Assembly: GCA_035506315.1 (NCBI GenBank)
Contig: DATJPQ010000295.1
Span: forward strand, 1 to 9,198
Direction: 5' to 3'
Origin: MWDT01 sp035506315
Lineage (GTDB): Bacteria > Verrucomicrobiota > Verrucomicrobiia > Opitutales > Opitutaceae
DNA: 9,198 nucleotides
Position numbers and translations under genes: made by a program. The notes beneath the pieces are model-generated. The model saw nothing but the letters and a program-made list of their open reading frames with translations, searched no databases and was not told the DNA's origin. Numbering within the stretch: position 1 is the stretch's first letter; every line of letters starts with the position of its first letter. Shown piece by piece: positions 1 through 4,735 of this stretch.

Positions 1-23
1 GCCGCCGTGCAGCACCGCAAATC

Positions 24-49
24 GGCGCGTTAGGGATAACGCGCCCTAC
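24..49 (-). repeat. REP-like palindrome with GTAG head
   Basis: The stretch contains GGCGCGTTA (24-32), a four-base loop (33-36) and TAACGCGCC (37-45), a perfect 9-bp hairpin. Read on the minus strand it is directly preceded by GTAG (49-46). A GTAG tetranucleotide next to a palindrome is the layout known for REP elements mobilised by RAYT (TnpA-REP) transposases. No RAYT gene lies in the window, so assignment to a REP family is inference. It sits about 110 bases downstream of the serS stop and could also protect or end that transcript, although no T run follows. Confidence 0.55.
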
Positions 50-78
50 CACAACCGTCTCTTTTTCGGCCACTGGCT

Positions 79-106
79 TGGAGCGGCTTGAGGTCAAGTC
101 GCTCCA
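79..106. repeat. Long hairpin downstream of serS
   Basis: TGGAGCG (79-85) pairs with CGCTCCA (100-106), and after one G/T position CTTGA (87-91) pairs with TCAAG (94-98), leaving only GG as the apex. The 28 bases therefore form a 12-bp stem with a single wobble or mismatch. It starts 49 bases beyond the serS stop on the serS transcript, so it may be a 3' end-stabilising or termination hairpin. There is no clear T tract behind it on the minus strand. A dispersed palindromic repeat is the alternative. Confidence 0.5.
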
Positions 107-154
107 TCGTTGGACGTCTGACTGCGAAGATCGATCCTGCACAACGCGTTGGCT

Positions 155-1426
155 TCAATCGAAGCTCAAATACTCCTTGCCGAAGTAGGGCACGAGAACC
201 GCCGGGAGGCGCACGCGGCCATCGGCCTGCAGGTTGTTTTCGAGCAGGGCCGAGAGCACGCGCGGCACCGCGAGGCCCGAGCCGTTGATCGTATGCACCA
301 GTTCCGGTTTGCCCGTCTCCTTCGAGCGGAAGCGAATCTGCGCGCGGCGCGCCTGGAAGGCCTCGAAGTTCGAACAGCTCGACACTTCGAGCCAGCGCTT
401 CTGGCCGGCGGACCAGACTTCGAGATCGTATTTTTTCGCCTGGGCGAAGCCGAGATCGCCGCCGCACATGAGCAGCACGCGGTAGGGCAGCTCGAGCTTG
501 CGCAGCAGGCTTTCCGCATGATCGCGCAAGGCATCGAGCTCTTCGTAGCTCTTGGTCGGATGCACCCATTTGAGGAGCTCGACCTTGTCGAATTGATGGA
601 GGCGGTTGAGGCCGCGCACGTCCTTGCCATAGCTGCCGGCCTCGCGGCGGAAGCAGGGCGTGTAGGCACAGCGGTAAACCGGCAGCGCGGCCTCGTCGAG
701 TATCTCGTCGCGGAAAAAGTTGGTCAGCGGCGTCTCGGCCGTGGGCACGAGGTAGAAGTGATCCTCCACCGTCTGGTACATCATGCCTTCCTTGTCGGGC
801 AACTGGCCCACGGCGGTGGCGCTGGCGGCGTTGACGACGATCGGTGGGTTGACTTCCCGGTAACCGGCCGTGCCGGCCTCGTTGAGGAAGAATTGGACCA
901 GGGCGCGTACGAGCCGCGCGCCGTCGCCCACGTAGAACGGAAATCCGGCCCCCGTCACTTTCGCGCCGCGGGCAAAGTCGAAGAGCCGGTCAAAGCCGGC
1001 CATCTCGTAATGCGGCCTGGCATGCGGCGACACGGCCTCCGTCGAACCGTGCGTGGAGAAGACGACGTTCTGCTCGGCCGTGCGACCCTCCGGCACACTG
1101 GCATGCGGGATGTTCGGCAGCGTGAGCATGACGGCGCGCCATTGCGCATCGAGCTCGCCCATCTGCGTCTCCCGCGCCTTCACCTGCGCGGAGACGGCCT
1201 TCATTTCCTGCACCTTCGCCAGAAATTCCGGCGAGCCCTTCTTCAGGGCGGCCATTTCGTTGTTGGCCGCCTTTTGTTGGGCGCGGAGCGATTCGACTTC
1301 GGCCAGCTGGGTGCGCCACTGGGCATCGAGCGCCAGCACCGCGTCGAGATCGACGTCGAGGTGTTTCTTGGCAATCGCGGCGCGGACCACGTCGGGCGAT
1401 TCGCGAAGGAGTTTGGAGTCGAGCAT
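155..1426 (-). CDS. serS: Seryl-tRNA synthetase
   Basis: This cytoplasmic class II aminoacyl-tRNA synthetase activates serine with ATP and charges tRNA-Ser, and also tRNA-Sec where present. The protein has 423 residues, the normal bacterial length. Residues about 29-98 form the charged N-terminal antiparallel coiled-coil arm that contacts the tRNA long variable arm. The catalytic core shows the TAETPLTN serine-binding segment (229-236), class II motif 2 with PCFRREAGSYGKDVRG (257-272) followed by HQFDKVE, and motif 3 with NGSGLAVPR (381-389) followed by ALLEN. The motif 3 arginine and motif 2 arginines are all present, so the enzyme should be active. The ATG at 1426 begins the typical MLDSKLLRE N-terminus. 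I see no Shine-Dalgarno sequence before it. It appears monocistronic, with palindrome-rich gaps on both sides. Confidence 0.97.
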   Translation of the reverse strand: MLDSKLLRESPDVVRAAIAKKHLDVDLDAVLALDAQWRTQLAEVESLRAQQKAANNEMAALKKGSPEFLAKVQEMKAVSAQVKARETQMGELDAQWRAVMLTLPNIPHASVPEGRTAEQNVVFSTHGSTEAVSPHARPHYEMAGFDRLFDFARGAKVTGAGFPFYVGDGARLVRALVQFFLNEAGTAGYREVNPPIVVNAASATAVGQLPDKEGMMYQTVEDHFYLVPTAETPLTNFFRDEILDEAALPVYRCAYTPCFRREAGSYGKDVRGLNRLHQFDKVELLKWVHPTKSYEELDALRDHAESLLRKLELPYRVLLMCGGDLGFAQAKKYDLEVWSAGQKRWLEVSSCSNFEAFQARRAQIRFRSKETGKPELVHTINGSGLAVPRVLSALLENNLQADGRVRLPAVLVPYFGKEYLSFD

Positions 1427-1479
1427 AAGCCGTTACGTATGGCGGGCACCGTGTCGGGAATAAATAAAATTCGCCGGCG

Positions 1480-1494
1480 GGGCGCGCGGCGCCC
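1480..1494. repeat. GC hairpin upstream of serS
   Basis: GGGCGC (1480-1485) and GCGCCC (1489-1494) form a perfect 6-bp stem with a three-base loop. On the minus strand it is followed by the palindrome CGCCGGCG and then AATTTTATTT. That is terminator-like for transcription arriving from the right, or a structured element next to the serS promoter. I cannot tell which. Confidence 0.35.
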
Positions 1495-1526
1495 GTATCT
1501 CAGTTTTTGAGAGGTCGCTCGAACCA

Positions 1527-1569
1527 ACGGGCGGGACTCCCGTGCACGTGGCATGGGTGGACGCCCATG
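1527..1569. repeat. Two tandem related hairpins
   Basis: Two small stem-loops lie eight bases apart. The first is ACGGG (1527-1531) with CCCGT (1539-1543). The second is CATGGG (1552-1557) with CCCATG (1564-1569). Their loops are similar (CGGGACT and TGGACG), so both look like copies of one palindromic unit, each of form (G)GGG-n-GGAC-n-CCC. No transposase or terminator tract accompanies them. I read them as a short dispersed repeat rather than a regulatory site, with moderate confidence. Confidence 0.45.
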
Positions 1570-1609
1570 TCTCCAAGTCAGCGGTCGCTAAAGGGCAGTC
1601 CTGTTTACT

Positions 1610-1667
1610 GTAGCCAGCGAGCTTGCTCGCGCGGTTTATCAGAGCGCGAGCAAGCTCGCTGACCTAC
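1610..1667. repeat. Inverted pair of GTAG-headed REP elements
   Basis: Two 18-base arms, 1615-1632 and 1644-1661, are perfect reverse complements around an 11-base spacer. Each arm contains its own palindrome, GCGAGCTTGCTCGC or its complement. The left unit begins with GTAG at 1610-1613 and the right unit ends with CTAC at 1664-1667, so both units carry an outward GTAG head. This is the layout of a BIME-type REP doublet recognised by RAYT transposases. An imperfect 11-bp inverted repeat (AGGGCAGTCCT at 1592-1602, AGGAGTGCCCT at 1684-1694, 10/11) brackets the pair. The structure is certain. The link to a RAYT encoded elsewhere is inferred. Confidence 0.7.
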
Positions 1668-1749
1668 GAAGTCGCGAATTCTTAGGAGTGCCCTAAAACC
1701 CAAAATGCGCCCCTGCGCTGCGCGCCGGCCGGTCCCACACCGCCCTTTC

Positions 1750-1802
1750 CGACAAACTCCTTAATCCGCGGCAGCGCGAAGCGCTGCTTAAGGAGCCTGT
1801 CG
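1750..1802. repeat. Composite stem-loop with outer and inner stems
   Basis: From outside in, CGACA (1750-1754) pairs with TGTCG (1798-1802), then after a two-base mismatch CTCCTTAA (1757-1764) pairs with TTAAGGAG (1788-1795). The inner stem is GCAGCGC (1771-1777) with GCGCTGC (1781-1787) around a GAA loop. A six-base bulge (1765-1770) sits on the left arm only. It lies about 80-130 bases past the lipoprotein stop and may terminate or protect the operon transcript. The elaborate form is more like a dispersed repeat than a simple terminator. Confidence 0.5.
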
Positions 1803-1819
1803 AGGCGGATTCCTGCCAT

Positions 1820-1857
1820 CCAATGAAATTTCCCGAAGAAGATATGGGGTTCATTGG
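1820..1857 (-). terminator. Possible 3' hairpin of the sigma operon
   Basis: CCAATGAA (1820-1827) and TTCATTGG (1850-1857) form a perfect 8-bp inverted repeat with a 22-base loop. It begins 24 bases after the TAG stop of the lipoprotein gene on the operon transcript. No T run follows, so factor-independent termination is doubtful. It may act together with the composite hairpin further along. Confidence 0.3.
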
Positions 1858-1880
1858 CAAGTCCGGCAGGCTCCTGGCGG

Positions 1881-3353
1881 CTATTTCTTGTCGGAGCCCG
1901 GAAAGACTTGCTCGAGCATATCGTCGGACCAGCCCTGGCTCAGCACTTTCTCCTTATCGCCCTGCCGCAAGACGATCTCCGCTTTGCGTTCGGGCTTTTT
2001 CCCGTCCGCCGTGGGATTACGCCTGGCATAGGTGATCTCCCCGTCCTGCCGCCAAACCGGCGCCGCCATCAGATTGTATTCGCCGCTTTCCTGAACTTGC
2101 TGGACTTCGCCGGTCGAGAGGGTGAGCACGCTGACTTCTCCCTCGTACCCGCCGACGAGCACCTGCTTCTCGTCGGGGCTCACCTCGAAAAACGCCAGCA
2201 CCTTCGGCATGTGTTCCTGGTTATCGCGGGGAATCATCCGCACCAGCGTGGCCTGCCGCGCCGGATCGAGCGCGAACAGCCGCTCCCGCTCCGCGTCAGC
2301 GTCGCCCTTCGCCACCGGCAGCTGGAAATCGGTTGTGTTAAACAAAATCCGCCCGTCCCGCAGGCAGCGCACGCGGGTGGTGTTCGAGTACATCAGCCCC
2401 GCCATATCCTCGGCTTTTTCCGCCACGTTGATCTGGCCGTGGTCGTCCACCACCTCGCGACGGACGAGGGAGGCGAGCCGGAGATCGTCCTTCTTCGCCC
2501 CGCCGCCGAGCGCCTGGACGTACACGAGTGAGCGTCCATCCGCCGTCCAGTCGGCAAAAAGACTGGTGCGTTCGGCTACGAGCACCGCCCCGGTGCCGTT
2601 GATCCGTGCCAGCATGAGGCGGCTTTCCTTGTCGCTGCCCGGCGTGGCCTCCTCGGTAAACGCCACCGCCCGGTCGCCGGGTGCGATGCGGATGTCCTGA
2701 ATCTCGGCCAGACCCTGGTACAGCGTCGTGCCGAGCTGGATCTTGTCGTCGACGATCCGCGCCATCAACAGCTCGTGCCCCGCGAAGGCATCCTTGGCGC
2801 GGATCTCGTCGGTCTTCGTTCCATACAATGCGCGCAAGCCATCGGCATGATGCGCCCACAGGTAAACCATGGTTGCGCCGTCGTAGCCATCGCCGCCCAA
2901 GGCCAGACCCCGCTGGGTCGAGTTTCTATTTCCCAAAAGGCCTCCGCCGCCCTGGTCCAGACTCCACTGTTCCGGCCGGTTCGCGGCGGTTTTTTCCCAG
3001 GCCGCCTCCGCCTTCGCCGCCACTTCCGCCGCTTTCCCGGCGCCGAGAATCCTGGCCACCTCGGCCCAGTTCGAGGTCTTCCGTGACCGTGCCACCACCA
3101 GCTGCTGAGAATCGCCGAGCCAGGCGACGCGGTACACGGCGGGCACCAGCCGCGCCGTCAGTTTTCCATCGGCATCGCACAGATAAAGTCCGTTTCCTTC
3201 CTCGCCCTCGCCCTTGGCGATCACCGCCGCGCGCTGGCCGTCGGGCGACCAGACCAGGTGTTTTTCCAGGCACCCGGTCAACAGGAGCAACAGCAGCGCC
3301 AGAGGCCACGTCACAAGATTAGTCAGATGACATTTCATAGCATCGGTTTTCAT
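1881..3353 (-). CDS. Lipoprotein with PD40/TolB-like beta-propeller repeats
   Basis: A predicted exported lipoprotein of 490 residues. The N-terminus has a hydrophobic stretch (WPLALLLLLL, 16-25) ending in the lipobox LTGC with Cys28 as the lipidated residue. The mature part carries recurring WD40-like/PD40 blades: LVWSPDGQRAAVI (33-45), VAWLGDSQQLVVA (76-88), IRIAPGDRAVAFTEE (221-235), ADWTADGRSLVYV (267-279), FEVSPDEKQVLVGG (389-402) and VWRQDGEITYARR (433-445). Such propellers usually bind proteins or other ligands; no catalytic motif is visible. The frame stays open upstream to 3674, but that part lies inside the preceding gene. The ATG at 3353 is chosen because it overlaps the upstream TGA as ATGA, has GGAGGG (3365-3360) six bases before it, and gives the signal peptide. 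Its place after a sigma/anti-sigma pair suggests an envelope sensor or effector, but substrate and partner are unknown. Confidence 0.85.
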   Translation of the reverse strand: MKTDAMKCHLTNLVTWPLALLLLLLTGCLEKHLVWSPDGQRAAVIAKGEGEEGNGLYLCDADGKLTARLVPAVYRVAWLGDSQQLVVARSRKTSNWAEVARILGAGKAAEVAAKAEAAWEKTAANRPEQWSLDQGGGGLLGNRNSTQRGLALGGDGYDGATMVYLWAHHADGLRALYGTKTDEIRAKDAFAGHELLMARIVDDKIQLGTTLYQGLAEIQDIRIAPGDRAVAFTEEATPGSDKESRLMLARINGTGAVLVAERTSLFADWTADGRSLVYVQALGGGAKKDDLRLASLVRREVVDDHGQINVAEKAEDMAGLMYSNTTRVRCLRDGRILFNTTDFQLPVAKGDADAERERLFALDPARQATLVRMIPRDNQEHMPKVLAFFEVSPDEKQVLVGGYEGEVSVLTLSTGEVQQVQESGEYNLMAAPVWRQDGEITYARRNPTADGKKPERKAEIVLRQGDKEKVLSQGWSDDMLEQVFPGSDKK

Positions 3354-3901
3354 AGTTTTCCCTCCACTACTCGCGGCATTTTCATCGGCGAATCCCACTG
3401 CAACCGGTAACGGCTTCCTTGGTGGGAGGCGGGAGCAGGCCGCGTTCGCTGCTCCGCCTGCAGTTTGGCCAGGGACCAAAAACGAGTGTCGGCAGCCATG
3501 CCGCCCGACGACGATTCTCCGGGTACCACCGGCGCCGTCGTCGGCTCCGGGCGGGTCGTCTGCGCCAGTGCGGACGCCGGGCGCGGGGCATGCGCATACC
3601 AGCCGAGCGTCAGGCCAAGCACCGCGCACGCTGCCAGTCGAAGAACTTCCCGCATTAATCCGTGCCAATACCACCTTCGCTGCGCCTGGCGCAACTTGTC
3701 CCAGGCCAACGGACGTGGCGAAATCCCGGGCGGCAGCGCCACGGCCTGGCGCGCGAGTTGCAGGGTGGCGGCCAGCGTCTCCGCCTGCCGGGAGGCGGCG
3801 GAATTCTGCGCCAGATGCTCATCGAGCAGTTCCAGGACTGCGGGTGGCAGTTCGCCGAGCGCGCGATCGAGCAACAAGCTTTCCAGATTTTCCAGTTTCA
3901 T
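3350..3901 (-). CDS. Anti-sigma factor-like single-pass membrane protein
   Basis: A protein of 183 residues encoded directly after the ECF sigma gene with an 11-base gap, and overlapping the next gene by ATGA. The N-terminus (about 5-55, LLLDRALGELPPAVLELLDEHLAQ) has the helical layout of cytoplasmic anti-sigma domains. Where zinc-binding ZAS domains have H-x3-C-x2-C, this protein has HLAQNSAASRQAE (29-41), so the histidine remains but both cysteines are absent. One transmembrane segment lies at about 86-103 (VLRLAACAVLGLTLGWYA). It is followed by a roughly 80-residue Ala/Pro/Thr/Ser-rich tail, probably periplasmic. The expected job is to hold the sigma factor at the membrane until a signal releases it. 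This is inferred from gene order and topology more than from a signature motif. No clear Shine-Dalgarno precedes the ATG at 3901. Confidence 0.75.
   Translation of the reverse strand: MKLENLESLLLDRALGELPPAVLELLDEHLAQNSAASRQAETLAATLQLARQAVALPPGISPRPLAWDKLRQAQRRWYWHGLMREVLRLAACAVLGLTLGWYAHAPRPASALAQTTRPEPTTAPVVPGESSSGGMAADTRFWSLAKLQAEQRTRPAPASHQGSRYRLQWDSPMKMPRVVEGKL
3360..3365 (-). promoter_or_regulatory. Ribosome binding site of the lipoprotein gene
   Basis: GGAGGG on the minus strand ends six bases before the ATG at 3353, and lies within the last codons of the anti-sigma gene. It is the only strong Shine-Dalgarno sequence I see at a gene start in this window. It supports the 3353 start and, with the ATGA overlap, translational coupling. 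Confidence 0.7.
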
Positions 3902-3912
3902 GGCGAATTCAG

Positions 3913-4389
3913 CTAAGGGTTGATGGTTTCGCGCAGGCGCAGCACGGCATGGTGCAGGCGCGAGCGCACGGTGCCGACCGGGATGGCGAGCACCTCGGCG
4001 ATCTCTTCATAGGAAAGTTCGTGCTGGAGTTTCAGCAGGAGCGTCTCGCGCTGCGGCGCGGGCAACCCGGCGATTGCGATGCGCAGGGGTTCGAGCCGCG
4101 CATCTTCGCCCGTATCCGGGGCCGCAAGGTGCGTTTGCTCGTCCACTTCTTCGGTCGGCCTTTGCCGACGCAACGCGTCGAGACCTACATGCCGGGCGAT
4201 TCCATAAAGGTAAGCCCGTGGAGAAACGGAGGCATGCAACCGGTCCATCCGCTGGAGGGCGCGCATGAAGGTGTCCTGCAGGAGGTCCTCGGCCGCCCCG
4301 GCGAGCGCGGGCTGGCGCCGGAAGTAGGCCAGCAGCGCCGGGCCCATTTCGTGGTAAAGTTGTTCCAATTGGTTCACCGGGTCGTCCAT
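3913..4389 (-). CDS. ECF-type RNA polymerase sigma factor
   Basis: A 158-residue sigma-70 family protein of the extracytoplasmic-function type: it has region 2 and region 4 only and lacks regions 1 and 3. Region 2 covers about 8-75, with AEDLLQDTF (33-41) in the core-binding helix and PRAYLYGIARHVGLDALRR (57-75), which corresponds to the -10 recognition helices. A short acidic linker (79-102) follows. Region 4 spans about 108-153 and contains the helix-turn-helix LSYEEIAEVLAIPVGTVRSR (125-144) that reads the -35 element. It directs RNA polymerase to a specific set of promoters and is probably restrained by the membrane protein encoded just downstream. It is the first gene of a leftward three-gene operon. 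The ATG at 4389 gives a normal N-terminus, but no Shine-Dalgarno is visible. The ECF subgroup and signal cannot be told from sequence alone. Confidence 0.93.
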   Translation of the reverse strand: MDDPVNQLEQLYHEMGPALLAYFRRQPALAGAAEDLLQDTFMRALQRMDRLHASVSPRAYLYGIARHVGLDALRRQRPTEEVDEQTHLAAPDTGEDARLEPLRIAIAGLPAPQRETLLLKLQHELSYEEIAEVLAIPVGTVRSRLHHAVLRLRETINP

Positions 4390-4418
4390 CGGGGCACAAG
4401 AAGCGCAAGCACGGTTGG

Positions 4419-4448
4419 TTTATACCGATACGTCGCGGGAAGATGCAA
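4419..4448 (-). promoter_or_regulatory. Candidate promoter of the sigma operon
   Basis: On the minus strand TTGCAT (4448-4443) and TATAAA (4424-4419) are separated by 18 bases, a plausible housekeeping promoter about 30 bases before the sigma ATG. An alternative ECF-like reading uses GAAC further upstream and CGTATC at about 4432-4427, but its spacing is longer than usual. If the ECF reading held, the sigma factor could control its own gene. This is pattern matching only. Confidence 0.25.
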
Positions 4449-4660
4449 AGAAGTTCAAACCCCGTGACGATTCCCCCCGCCAGCCCGTGCCTCTTACTGT
4501 CAGATGTTGATGGCGTTGCGCCTATAGCCAGGAGCTGTTGGGTTGGCCGCGATTTAGATTGGTCAGATCCAGCCATGAGCTTTCCGCACGTGAGTGCGCT
4601 TCCCCCTTGGCCGTCAGCTTATTTCCCCCGCGGTTCTTCCATATTTTCCACTTTCTCCGC

Positions 4661-4689
4661 TTGACGGACCCCGAACGGTCGGGGACATA
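4661..4689 (+). promoter_or_regulatory. Candidate promoter/operator of the GH105 gene
   Basis: TTGACG (4661-4666) is a good -35 match, but the -10 at 17 bases spacing (GACATA, 4684-4689) is poor. Between them lies a perfect palindrome, CCCCGA (4669-4674) and TCGGGG (4679-4684) around ACGG. A repressor or activator could bind there to control the hydrolase gene 47 bases downstream. No regulator gene is in the window to support this. Confidence 0.3.
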
Positions 4690-4735
4690 GCGCGCTTTAT
4701 CTCGTCATTAACATATTCATTTTGTCCGCACCACC

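Larger units (their letters stand above)
1427..1880. other. Gene-free, palindrome-rich intergenic region
   Basis: These 454 bases separate the serS start from the stop of the lipoprotein gene, both read leftwards. I found no convincing gene, tRNA or rRNA. It must hold the serS promoter (an AT-rich patch, AATTTTATTTATT on the minus strand, lies at 1460-1472) and the end of the sigma-operon transcript. Most of the space is taken by at least six inverted repeats, listed separately where they are distinct. Confidence 0.75.
4390..4735. other. Divergent intergenic control region
   Basis: These 346 bases separate the leftward sigma operon from the rightward GH105 gene, so both promoters should lie here. 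The right third contains pyrimidine-rich and AT-rich patches (4621-4660 and 4690-4725) unlike the GC-rich coding DNA. A small hairpin, GCAC-GTGA-GTGC, lies at about 4585-4596. An open frame of 29 codons from 4575 to 4664 has no support as a gene. Candidate promoter and operator sites are listed separately. Confidence 0.7.

Noticed and set aside
149..1510. Long open frame on the plus strand, 453 codons, antisense to serS
   Set aside because: It is the complement of a clear seryl-tRNA synthetase gene. High GC content keeps the opposite frame open, and its product is rich in R, H, E and L without any recognisable domain.
1427..1880. Possible tRNA, CRISPR array or insertion sequence in the gene-free gap
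   Set aside because: I found no cloverleaf with CCA-end pairing, no regularly spaced direct repeats and no transposase frame. The structure is explained by separate palindromes.
3354..3674. Upstream extension of the lipoprotein frame by 107 codons
   Set aside because: It lies wholly inside the anti-sigma gene in another frame, and would bury the signal peptide and lipobox. The ATG at 3353 has a strong ribosome binding site.
4575..4664. Small 29-codon open frame (MSFPHVSALPPW...) before the GH105 gene
   Set aside because: No ribosome binding site, low-complexity composition, and it overlaps the candidate promoter region.
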